A DNA stretch of 64,000 bases from Pseudomonas sp. CROZ-RG-20F-R04-15 (GTDB lineage: Bacteria > Pseudomonadota > Gammaproteobacteria > Pseudomonadales > Pseudomonadaceae). This document shows positions 1 through 7,423 of this stretch, one piece after another (the first letter of the stretch is position 1; the number at the start of each line of letters is the position of its first letter). Both the position numbers and the translations under genes were made by a program. The notes under the pieces are model-generated. The model ran no database searches and was not told the DNA's origin. It worked only from the letters and a program-made list of their open reading frames with translations. The DNA lies in contig NZ_JAKNQL010000010.1 of the NCBI RefSeq assembly GCF_022662375.1, positions 186,001-250,000 of the forward strand, written 5' to 3'.

Positions 1-1
1 G

Positions 2-862
2 CCGGATCTGAAAGATCTGAAAGACCACTTCGAAGGCCCGCAATTCGCCAAATGGCAGAGCTTCCGTACTTCGGAGGACTCCCGTTATGTTGGCCTGACC
101 GTGCCGCGTTTCCTGCTGCGTAACCCGTACGATCCGGAAGAAAACCCGGTCAAATCGTTCGTGTACAAGGAAACCGTTGCCAACAGCCACGAGCACTACC
201 TGTGGGGCAACACCGCTTACGCGTTCGGCACCAAGCTGACCGACAGCTTCGCCAAATTCCGCTGGTGCCCGAACATCATCGGCCCACAAAGCGGTGGCGC
301 GGTTGAAGACCTGCCGTTGCACCATTTCGAAAGCATGGGCGAAATCGAAACCAAGATTCCTACCGAAGTTCTGGTTTCCGATCGTCGTGAATACGAACTG
401 GCCGAGGAAGGCTTCATCTCCCTGACCATGCGTAAAGGCTCCGACAACGCGGCGTTCTTCTCCGCCAGCTCGGTGCAGAAGCCGAAGTTCTTCGGCATCA
501 GCGCAGAAGGCAAGGCCGCAGAGTTGAACTACAAGCTCGGCACCCAACTGCCGTACATGATGATCGTCAACCGCTTGGCTCACTACTTGAAAGTGCTGCA
601 GCGCGAGCAACTCGGTTCGTGGAAAGAGCGTACCGACCTTGAGCTGGAACTGAACAAGTGGATCCGTCAGTACGTTGCCGACCAGGAAAACCCGAGCGCC
701 GAAGTGCGTGGCCGTCGTCCGCTGCGCGCTGCGCAAGTGATCGTCAGCGACGTTGAAGGCGAGCCGGGCTGGTACCGCGTGAGCTTGAACGTGCGTCCGC
801 ACTTCAAGTACATGGGTGCCGATTTCACCCTGTCGCTGGTTGGCAAGCTGGACAAAGAGTAA
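2..862 (+). CDS. tssC: TssC (VipB/HsiC), T6SS contractile sheath large subunit, 3' part
   Basis: The reading frame is open from base 2, so the gene enters the window already in progress and only about the last 286 residues are visible. The stretch with VGLTVPRFLLR, NPYDPEENP, the WGN motif and a C-terminus ending VGKLDKE is typical of the TssC/VipB sheath subunit (EvpB family). With TssB it forms the contractile sheath around the Hcp tube in the cytoplasm. tssE follows nine bases after the stop, as expected in a T6SS operon. The in-frame ATG-like codon at base 101 is internal and is not the start. Confidence 0.95.
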   Translation, partial: PDLKDLKDHFEGPQFAKWQSFRTSEDSRYVGLTVPRFLLRNPYDPEENPVKSFVYKETVANSHEHYLWGNTAYAFGTKLTDSFAKFRWCPNIIGPQSGGAVEDLPLHHFESMGEIETKIPTEVLVSDRREYELAEEGFISLTMRKGSDNAAFFSASSVQKPKFFGISAEGKAAELNYKLGTQLPYMMIVNRLAHYLKVLQREQLGSWKERTDLELELNKWIRQYVADQENPSAEVRGRRPLRAAQVIVSDVEGEPGWYRVSLNVRPHFKYMGADFTLSLVGKLDKE

Positions 863-871
863 GAGCGACTC

Positions 872-1279
872 ATGGACGGATACGGCAGCCTGTTCGAACG
901 CCTCAACGGCGACGCGCAACTACGCAAGGGCAACAGCCTTGAGGCTTGTGCCATGGCGTCAGTGGCTGCCCATCTGGCCAAAATGCTCAGCACCCGGGCC
1001 GGCAGCGTGCAAACGCTGGCCGACTACGGGTTGCCCGATCTCAATGACATGCGTCTGAGCCTGCACGACTCCCTGAGTCAGGCCCGTCTGGCCATCGAAA
1101 ATTTCATCGAAGCCTACGAGCCGCGCCTGAGCAACGTGCGTGTCATTTCCCTGCCGCGTGACCACGATCAACTTCGCCTGGCCTTCAGCATCGAAGGCCT
1201 GCTGGAAGTTGAAGGGTTCAAGCGTCAAGTCAGTTTTTCCGCGCGCCTGGATGGCAGCGGTCAAGTGAAGGTCACCTAA
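872..1279 (+). CDS. tssE: TssE, gp25-like T6SS baseplate component
   Basis: A 135-residue protein of the T4 gp25/GPW lysozyme-like baseplate family. The conserved EPRL motif is at residues 83-86, after a helical N-terminal half. TssE joins the baseplate wedge to the first sheath ring. The length fits the family and the gene directly follows tssC, as hsiF2 follows hsiC2 in the P. aeruginosa HSI-II locus. In that locus the next gene would be tssF. Here a PAAR/effector cassette begins 11 bases downstream instead. Confidence 0.93.
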   Translation: MDGYGSLFERLNGDAQLRKGNSLEACAMASVAAHLAKMLSTRAGSVQTLADYGLPDLNDMRLSLHDSLSQARLAIENFIEAYEPRLSNVRVISLPRDHDQLRLAFSIEGLLEVEGFKRQVSFSARLDGSGQVKVT

Positions 1280-1290
1280 GGAGATCCCCG

Positions 1291-1791
1291 ATGTCTGGCA
1301 AACCCGCAGCACGCGTATCCGACCCCACCGCTTGCCCACTTCCAGGCCACGGTACCAACCCGATCGCCGCCGGTTCCGGCGACGTGTTCTTCGACGGCCT
1401 CGCGGCCGCCCGCCAAGGCGATGCCTCGGCGTGTGGTGGTGCGATGGTCGGCGATCTGGCGACCACGGTTTTGATCAATGGCAAACCGGCCGCCACGGTC
1501 GGCTCTGTTGGCTCTCACGGCAACAAGGTTACGGCAGGTTCCGGGACGGTCATCATCGGGAATTCGCATTCGCCTGTGGCGTTTGTGCCGCCAGTGCCTT
1601 TGATCATTCCGGGTTTTGATGCTCAGTTCCAGCTGAAAAACGGTCTGGGCAATCCGCTTGCGGATACTAAATACCTACTCCGTCGAGCGGATGGTTCTCT
1701 CGAAAGTGGAATCACCAATGAGTTGGGCCTGACTCATCGCGTGAAGGCCCACACAGCCTCCGAAAAAATCGAAGTTTTTATTGAGAGCTGA
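1291..1791 (+). CDS. PAAR-domain spike-tip protein with C-terminal extension
   Basis: 166 residues. Residues 1 to about 92 form a PAAR domain with the repeated glycine-rich turns and likely zinc ligands C15, H20, C48 and H76. PAAR proteins cap the VgrG spike and carry effectors. Residues from about 105 to 166 (FQLKNGLGNPL, YLLRRADG, GLTHRVKAH) form a second small beta domain resembling the transthyretin-like extensions of effector-loading PAAR proteins. It is well placed to load the lytic transglycosylase-like protein encoded 14 bases downstream. That partnership is inferred from position. GC content falls along the gene, suggesting the extension and the genes after it are of foreign origin. 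Confidence 0.9.
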   Translation: MSGKPAARVSDPTACPLPGHGTNPIAAGSGDVFFDGLAAARQGDASACGGAMVGDLATTVLINGKPAATVGSVGSHGNKVTAGSGTVIIGNSHSPVAFVPPVPLIIPGFDAQFQLKNGLGNPLADTKYLLRRADGSLESGITNELGLTHRVKAHTASEKIEVFIES

Positions 1792-1805
1792 GGGAGTACT
1801 CATTC

Positions 1806-2630
1806 ATGGCCGAGGCTGAAAAAATCAATAAGGATGGGCAGGAATATGTGCCAGCGGGCGGGGCCGCGAGCACAAAAACCTCTGAGGTTGCGCCGGTAGA
1901 GTTGCAGGTTTGCCGCTGTAACGGAAAAGAAGTCACAACGCTGGCTGGCTACGACAGCATCCCGAGCTATACCGGCGAGCTGCCTTCTCCGTTGCAAATT
2001 ATGTGGTACGTGCCAAAAACCAAAGAAATGCTTAAGGCAAGTTTCTCTGATACAGAAATTCGTGTCTGGATAAAGCAGGCGGCTGAATATTATGGCGTCC
2101 CGCATATTTTGCTGGCGGTTATTCTGCAGCAGGAGAATGGACCTAAGGGCAGTAAATTTCTTCAAACCATGCAATTCGGCGAACGGTCGCTGACCACTCT
2201 GCTGGCAATTGTTGACAACTTGGCTTTCGATGCCGTCCCCGACAAGTTGGCCGGTGGCTCCAGCGGCTTTGCCAATATGAGTAGGGCAACATTGCAGAAG
2301 TCCGTTCAATACACAGAGAACTATTACTGCAAGAAACCTTTGCCCGAAGACGTTCAGTACCGGATTTTTGGCTGGAACCAGGACACGCGAATTCCGGGCG
2401 ATGATTGGAAGGCAGACCTCTACTATTGCGCCGGCCATTTACGTGAACTGGTTGACCGGGCTACCGGGACTAGCTGTCACTCCGGGGCGCTGACCGCAGA
2501 GCAGCTGAAAAAGGTGATTGCTTCCTACAACGGTTCGGGGCCGCTTGCCGAAAAGTATTCAACCGATGCTATGACGTTGTTAGACGCAGCGAAAGCAGGT
2601 ACGGCGTGGTTGTATTTTTATGAAAGATAA
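1806..2630 (+). CDS. Putative T6SS peptidoglycan lytic transglycosylase-like effector
   Basis: 274 residues, no signal peptide. Residues 83-260 resemble the lysozyme-like (SLT/GEWL) fold: helix YYGVPHILLAVILQQEN with candidate catalytic E110, then SSGFANMSRATLQ (152-164) in the place of the GLMQ motif, then SYNGSGPLAEKY (240-251) equivalent to the AYN-G motif of lytic transglycosylases. The first 60 residues are low in structure and may load onto PAAR. A cytoplasmic muramidase-fold protein right after PAAR is the usual arrangement of an exported cell-wall effector, acting in the target's periplasm. The next gene overlaps by 11 bases. Enzyme class is inferred from motifs; a true muramidase rather than a transglycosylase is possible. 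Confidence 0.78.
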   Translation: MAEAEKINKDGQEYVPAGGAASTKTSEVAPVELQVCRCNGKEVTTLAGYDSIPSYTGELPSPLQIMWYVPKTKEMLKASFSDTEIRVWIKQAAEYYGVPHILLAVILQQENGPKGSKFLQTMQFGERSLTTLLAIVDNLAFDAVPDKLAGGSSGFANMSRATLQKSVQYTENYYCKKPLPEDVQYRIFGWNQDTRIPGDDWKADLYYCAGHLRELVDRATGTSCHSGALTAEQLKKVIASYNGSGPLAEKYSTDAMTLLDAAKAGTAWLYFYER

Positions 2631-2964
2631 ACTCTCGACGTCTACCACTCTTGCGCTTGCTGCCGGCATTTTGGCTGTGGGGGTTGTCGTGTGGACAAAC
2701 ATTTTCTCCAATTCGCTGATGCTGTTAATGGACGGCGTTAATTTTATTCCTGCGGAATCTTCAATCCTCGCTTTTGAACCTTATGAGATAAATCAAGGGT
2801 CGTCTTCCTATTGGATCTACGGTCAGGATGGGGAAAATTATTATTATTTTTCTTATGACGCGGCTGCGCCTTACATTTTTATTTCCAAAGCAAATGTTTG
2901 TCAGGGGTTTGATCGTCTGAATTTCAAAACATGGTGCAGTGCGAAACAAGGTACGAAGAAATGA
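2620..2964 (+). CDS. Small single-pass membrane protein, candidate immunity protein
   Basis: 114 residues, not recognised. Residues 8-28 form one hydrophobic segment (TTLALAAGILAVGVVVWTNIF) that can serve as signal anchor. The rest, rich in Tyr, Ser and Asp with two cysteines (C94 and C106), would lie in the periplasm. The start overlaps the end of the lytic transglycosylase-like gene by 11 bases, so translation is probably coupled, as is common for effector-immunity pairs. Low GC content like its neighbour. Immunity function is inferred from position and topology only. Confidence 0.6.
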   Translation: MKDKLSTSTTLALAAGILAVGVVVWTNIFSNSLMLLMDGVNFIPAESSILAFEPYEINQGSSSYWIYGQDGENYYYFSYDAAAPYIFISKANVCQGFDRLNFKTWCSAKQGTKK

Positions 2965-2986
2965 TCAGCGAGGCATCGATCTGCTC

Positions 2987-3394
2987 ATGAAACAGCCAAG
3001 GATGATTTCCATGTCGGGGGGGGCAGTGTTTTTCACGTTTTTCATCCCAGTGACTGCCTACGCCGCTCAGCAGGTCTACAGCAATAATGTTTTCCTGCTG
3101 AACACCTGTGGTGTGCCTCTGGAATTGTGCGTGGTGCATGACTCCAACTATGACGATAAACCCCGCCGCTTGGCGTTGAATCCAGATCAGCGCAGAACTA
3201 TCGCCAACTACAGCTCGTTCGGCGAGGACGTAGCCGGTCAGATCAGCGACCAGTACAGCCTGTCGATCAAGAGCCCGACGGCGACCAAAACCATCGACGC
3301 GCAGACGTTGCGAAAGGCTGTCGCAAGCACCGAAAGAACTGAAGAAAAAGCTGTTCGTTCATGGGTCATTACTGATGGTTCTTTCTGCCCATGA
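2987..3394 (+). CDS. Exported small protein, candidate periplasmic immunity protein
   Basis: 135 residues from the ATG at 2987. This start is preferred over the in-frame ATG at 2939 because it yields a clean signal peptide (about residues 1-26, ending VTAYA) and leaves the previous gene un-overlapped. The mature part has three cysteines, two in NTCGVPLELC and one near the C-terminus. No family recognised. An exported protein next to a peptidoglycan-active effector is a natural candidate for its inhibitor, but several neighbours compete for that role. Confidence 0.6.
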   Translation: MKQPRMISMSGGAVFFTFFIPVTAYAAQQVYSNNVFLLNTCGVPLELCVVHDSNYDDKPRRLALNPDQRRTIANYSSFGEDVAGQISDQYSLSIKSPTATKTIDAQTLRKAVASTERTEEKAVRSWVITDGSFCP

Positions 3395-3792
3395 AGTTTT
3401 TTAGCGGGAACGGCTCAATGAAATCAAGAGCGTGGCAATGCCTTGCCGCTTTCCTCTGCTCGGTCGGTTTGCTGACGATTCTGGTCGGCTTCGCGCTGCT
3501 GTTGCGAATGGAAAGCTCGACCAAACCAAAGCTGTTCGCTCATCCCAACGCATTGTGGGTGGGCGCCGAAGATGGCGGGGTATTCGTTGAAGTGACCAGG
3601 AACGAGGCGCCGGACTATTACGTCGAGATTCGCCACGAGAGTGGCGGAGTGTGGACTGAGGGCTGGGTTCGATACGGCACACGGGACAGCTACCCATTGA
3701 GCGCTGCCGCTATCGGTGGCTACGACGGCGTCGAACTCTATGTGTATTCGGGGATGGCGATCACGCCGAAAAAGCAGGGAGTGGCGCAGTGA
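3391..3792 (+). CDS. Small membrane-anchored protein of unknown function
   Basis: 133 residues if translation begins at the ATG at 3391, which overlaps the previous stop (ATGA). An in-frame ATG at 3418 with GGGAA upstream is an alternative, giving 124 residues. One hydrophobic segment (about residues 17-38) is followed by a soluble, probably periplasmic, beta-rich domain with many Tyr, Gly and Val. Not recognised. It belongs to a tightly overlapping run of five small genes after the effector, which suggests one transcript. Confidence 0.55.
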   Translation: MKFFSGNGSMKSRAWQCLAAFLCSVGLLTILVGFALLLRMESSTKPKLFAHPNALWVGAEDGGVFVEVTRNEAPDYYVEIRHESGGVWTEGWVRYGTRDSYPLSAAAIGGYDGVELYVYSGMAITPKKQGVAQ

Positions 3793-4208
3793 TGAATATC
3801 TATGCGCGTCTTGCACTCTGTCTGGTGATCCACGCGGCGGGATGTGTGGCCTACGTGTTTCTGAATAACGCAGTGGTTGTGGCCTACAAGGCTTTCAACG
3901 GCGGATTCACCACCCGTGGCGTGGCGATTGGCATCGCCCACTACATGTTCATCTACATATTTTTTGGCATAAACGCGCTGGCCGTGATCATCCCGAACCT
4001 GTGGGCCAAGCTCGGTCTGCTCGCTCTAATGGTTGCCTGGATTCTGTTCATGATGGTGCCTGACAACCCGCTACGCGCACTGTTCTACACCGTGGCCCAA
4101 GGCGGAGTCACGTTGTTGGCGATTCTGCTCACGCAGGTCATTGAACTGCGTTGGGAAAAGCTTGCGCTGATGCGGCAGACGTCGCCTGCGAGCCCTGCTC
4201 ATGCTTAG
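3789..4208 (+). CDS. Polytopic inner-membrane protein of unknown function
   Basis: 139 residues with about four predicted hydrophobic helices (residues roughly 5-28, 45-68, 72-90, 94-115) and a short basic C-terminal tail. Overlaps the preceding gene by four bases and the next by eight, so all are probably co-translated. No family recognised. A role linked to the effector cassette is inferred from the overlaps only. Confidence 0.55.
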   Translation: MMNIYARLALCLVIHAAGCVAYVFLNNAVVVAYKAFNGGFTTRGVAIGIAHYMFIYIFFGINALAVIIPNLWAKLGLLALMVAWILFMMVPDNPLRALFYTVAQGGVTLLAILLTQVIELRWEKLALMRQTSPASPAHA

Positions 4209-4626
4209 TCGTGCGCAACTTAGCTTCTTTATGTGCGCCTTGTGGTGGCCATTGCTGGCGGTGTTGGCGATCAGTTCCTGTGACCTGTGGAATGGCGAGT
4301 ATTCAACACCCGAGTCGTCCGGAATTTATTGGCAGTACCTGTTGTGGTGGGGAATTCCCGGGCTTCTGGGTTTCTCGCTGTGGATGTCCCGATCGGCGCA
4401 GCGCCGAAACGAGCAGCAGGCATTGCGGATGGTTTGGTGGGCGCCGGTGAAGTTCATCCCGTTCTATGCCGTGCCATGGATGCTGTATGGCTTGCTCAGT
4501 CTGGCCGTCGGTCAGCTCAGTGATGCCTACATGGCGTACGGCTGGATCTCGATTGTGCCGTTTCTCCTGATTGGCGGTTACGTCTGTGCCGGCGTGACGG
4601 TCGCGGTCTACAGGATATTTTTTTGA
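4201..4626 (+). CDS. Polytopic inner-membrane protein of unknown function
   Basis: 141 residues, very hydrophobic, with four likely membrane helices (about 8-26, 42-60, 80-100, 112-137) and clusters of Trp in the N-terminal half. The final gene of the inserted cassette; tssF begins 28 bases further on. Its size and topology resemble the preceding gene, but no clear residue-level similarity was seen by eye. No function can be assigned. Confidence 0.55.
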   Translation: MLSRAQLSFFMCALWWPLLAVLAISSCDLWNGEYSTPESSGIYWQYLLWWGIPGLLGFSLWMSRSAQRRNEQQALRMVWWAPVKFIPFYAVPWMLYGLLSLAVGQLSDAYMAYGWISIVPFLLIGGYVCAGVTVAVYRIFF

Positions 4627-4653
4627 TGCGTTCCATTACCAGGCAGGTAACCC

Positions 4654-6441
4654 GTGTCCTTTAACCACTACTACCAAAGCGAACTCACCGCACTGCGCCA
4701 ACTCGGTCGCCGCTTCGCCGAGCGTAGTCCGGCGTTGGCGCCGTATCTGGGGCAGGCCGGGCGGGATCCGGACGTGGAGCGGTTGCTCGAAGGTTTTGCG
4801 TTTCTGACCGGGCGTCTGCGCCAGAAGCTCGATGACGAGTTGCCGGAGCTCAGCCATTCGCTGATGCAGTTGCTGTGGCCGAACTACATGCGCCCGCTGC
4901 CGGCGTTCAGCATTTTGCAGTTCGATCCGCTCAAGCGTTCCGGGCCGGCGTTGCGTGTCGAGCGCGATACGCCGATTGAAAGCAAGCCGATCGAAGACGT
5001 GCGTTGCCGCTTCCGCACCTGCTACCCGACTGACGTGCTGCCACTGGATCTGGCCGCGCTGAACTACTCGGTGAAGGGCGACGGCTCGCTGCTCAGCCTG
5101 CGTCTGGAAATGAGCGCCGACGGCCACCTTGGTGAGCTGGAACTGAGCAAACTGCGTCTGCACTTTGCCGGTGAGCGCTACATCAGCCAGATGCTCTACC
5201 TGAGCCTGTTGCGCAACCTCGAAGGCATCGAGCTGATCCCGCTCGACGGTGCCGGCAAACCGATTGATGGCGTCAGCGGCAAACCGATGGCGTTCAAGAT
5301 TCCCGGTGATCGGGTCAAACCGGTGGGCTTTGCCGAAGAAGAAGCGTTGATCCCGTATCCGCTGAACACCTTCCGTGGCTATCGCTACCTGCAGGAATAC
5401 TTCGCCTTCCAGGACAAGTTCCTGTTCGTCGACGTCAACGGTCTGGACATCCTCAACGCGCTGCCGGAAGACACCCTCAAGCAGATGCGCGGCCTGGAAT
5501 TGCGCTTCGACATTCGCAAGAGCGGCATCATGCGCATGCGGCCGACGCTGGATAACGTGAAGCTGTTCTGCACGCCGATTGCCAACCTGTTTGCGCACGA
5601 CGCACTGCCGATTCGCCTCGACGGAAAGCAGGACGAATACCTGTTGCTGCCGGCGGAATACGATCTGGAAAACTGTGGTGTGTTTTCGGTGGAAACCGTG
5701 ACCGGCTGGAAACCCGGCGGGCTCGGTTATCAGGAGTACGTGCCGTTCGAATCCTTCGAGCACGACCCGAGTTTCGACGTACCCAACAGCCGTCCGCATT
5801 ACAGCATTCGCCAGCGGTCGTCCTTGCTGCACGACGGCCTCGACACTTACCTGAGCTTCGGCATCCGCCACACCGAAGCCCACGAAACCCTGTCGATCGA
5901 GCTGATCTGCACCAACCAGAACCTGCCGCGCAAGCTCAAGCTTGGCGACATCTGCATGGCCTGCGAAGAGACGCCGGAGTTCTTGAGCTTCCGCAACATC
6001 ACCCCGGCTACGTCGAGTTTTGCGCCACCGCTGAATCGTGACTTCCTGTGGAAGCTGATCAGCAACATGTCGCTTAACTATCTGTCGCTGGCCGACGTCA
6101 ATGCGTTGAAGGTGATTCTCGAAACCTACGACTTGCCGCGTTACTACGACCAGCACGCGGAGAAGGTCAGCAAACGCCTGCTCGGCGGCCTCAAGCACAT
6201 CAAGCATCACCACGTCGACCGCTTGCACCGTGGGTTGCCGGTGCGCGGTTTGCGCACCGAACTGACCATCGACCCGGAAGGGTACATCGGCGAGGGCGAC
6301 CTGTTCGTTTTCGCTTCGGTTCTTAACGAGTTTTTCGCGCTTTACGCCAGTCTCAATTCATTCCATGAGCTGCGCGTAAAAAGCACACAGGGAGAGGTGT
6401 ACCAATGGACACCACGTATGGGCCTGCAGCCCCTGCTTTAA
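4654..6441 (+). CDS. tssF: TssF, T6SS baseplate subunit
   Basis: 595 residues, starting at GTG 4654 with AGGCAGG nearby upstream. The N-terminus (MSFNHYYQSELTALRQLGRRF, then AERSPALAPYLG and DPDVERLLEGFAFL) is diagnostic of TssF/VasA. TssF is the largest wedge protein of the T6SS baseplate and binds TssG 2:1. The full family length is present with no frame break. It overlaps tssG by 37 bases, indicating coupled translation of partners. Corresponds in order to hsiG2 of the H2 locus. Confidence 0.95.
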   Translation: MSFNHYYQSELTALRQLGRRFAERSPALAPYLGQAGRDPDVERLLEGFAFLTGRLRQKLDDELPELSHSLMQLLWPNYMRPLPAFSILQFDPLKRSGPALRVERDTPIESKPIEDVRCRFRTCYPTDVLPLDLAALNYSVKGDGSLLSLRLEMSADGHLGELELSKLRLHFAGERYISQMLYLSLLRNLEGIELIPLDGAGKPIDGVSGKPMAFKIPGDRVKPVGFAEEEALIPYPLNTFRGYRYLQEYFAFQDKFLFVDVNGLDILNALPEDTLKQMRGLELRFDIRKSGIMRMRPTLDNVKLFCTPIANLFAHDALPIRLDGKQDEYLLLPAEYDLENCGVFSVETVTGWKPGGLGYQEYVPFESFEHDPSFDVPNSRPHYSIRQRSSLLHDGLDTYLSFGIRHTEAHETLSIELICTNQNLPRKLKLGDICMACEETPEFLSFRNITPATSSFAPPLNRDFLWKLISNMSLNYLSLADVNALKVILETYDLPRYYDQHAEKVSKRLLGGLKHIKHHHVDRLHRGLPVRGLRTELTIDPEGYIGEGDLFVFASVLNEFFALYASLNSFHELRVKSTQGEVYQWTPRMGLQPLL

Positions 6442-7412
6442 GCGGGCTGACCAAGGTAATACGCGAGTACTCGCTGTTTCAGGCCGTGCTGCTGGTGATC
6501 GACCGGCTGCGCGAGGCACACCCGCACCTGAGCGAAGACGATCTTTACGACCACGTGGAGTTCCAGGCCAACCCGAGCCTGGGCTTTCCGCGCAGCGACG
6601 TCGATCGCGTGGAGTTTTTCGAAGAGCACGGGCAGATGCGCGCGCGCATGCGTTTCAACTTGATCGGCCTGGTCGGCTCGGGCTCGCCGTTGCCGGCGTT
6701 CTATGGCGAACAAGCCCTGGGCGACAGTGAAGACGGCAACCCTACGCGCAACTTCCTCGACCTGTTCCACCATCGCCTGCAACGGCTGATGCTGCCGATC
6801 TGGCGCAAATATCGTTACCGCGCGAGTTTCCAGAGCGGCGCGCTCGACCCGTTTTCGGCGCAGCTGTTTGCGCTGATTGGTCTGGGCGGCGACGAGATCC
6901 GCAAGGCCAAGGAACTCAACTGGAAACGCCTGCTGCCGTACCTCGGCCTGCTCAGCTTGCGCGCGCACTCGGCGGCGTTGATCGAAGCCGTGCTGCGTTA
7001 CTACTTCAAGCACGAAGACCTGGTCATCGAGCAGTGCATCGAGCGTCGCGTGGAAATTCTCGAAGAGCAGCGCAATCGTTTGGGCCGCGCCAACAGCCTG
7101 CTCGGTGAAGACCTGGTGCTCGGCGAACACGTGCGCGACCGCAGCGGCAAATTCCGCATTCACATCACCGAACTCGACTGGCAGCGATTCCATGAATTCC
7201 TGCCGATCGGTTTCGGTTACCAGCCGCTCTGCGCGCTGGTGCGGTTCACCTTGCGTGACCCGCTCGATTACGACATTCGCCTGGTTCTGCGCCAGGAAGA
7301 AATCCGCGAACTGCGCATTGGTGAGCAGAACGCCTGTCGCCTCGGTTGGACCAGTTGGCTGGGCCGCGAAAAAGCGGACGGCGTGGTGACCCTGGGCAGC
7401 AAAATTCATTAA
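6405..7412 (+). CDS. tssG: TssG, T6SS baseplate subunit
   Basis: 335 residues of the TssG/VasB family: N-terminal helix (SLFQAVLLVIDRL), the conserved region around VEFQANPSLGFPRSDV, and the FLDLFHHRLQRLMLPIWRKYRY segment. TssG partners TssF in the baseplate wedge. The start ATG lies inside the end of tssF. The start is preceded by GGGAGAGG, a good ribosome site within the tssF coding region. Normal length. Confidence 0.95.
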   Translation: MDTTYGPAAPALSGLTKVIREYSLFQAVLLVIDRLREAHPHLSEDDLYDHVEFQANPSLGFPRSDVDRVEFFEEHGQMRARMRFNLIGLVGSGSPLPAFYGEQALGDSEDGNPTRNFLDLFHHRLQRLMLPIWRKYRYRASFQSGALDPFSAQLFALIGLGGDEIRKAKELNWKRLLPYLGLLSLRAHSAALIEAVLRYYFKHEDLVIEQCIERRVEILEEQRNRLGRANSLLGEDLVLGEHVRDRSGKFRIHITELDWQRFHEFLPIGFGYQPLCALVRFTLRDPLDYDIRLVLRQEEIRELRIGEQNACRLGWTSWLGREKADGVVTLGSKIH

Positions 7413-7423
7413 GGAAGTGAGCC

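Noticed and set aside
4636..6228. Long minus-strand open frame opposite tssF
   Set aside because: Same codon-bias shadow; no recognisable domain and a Val/Gln/Ala-rich composition.
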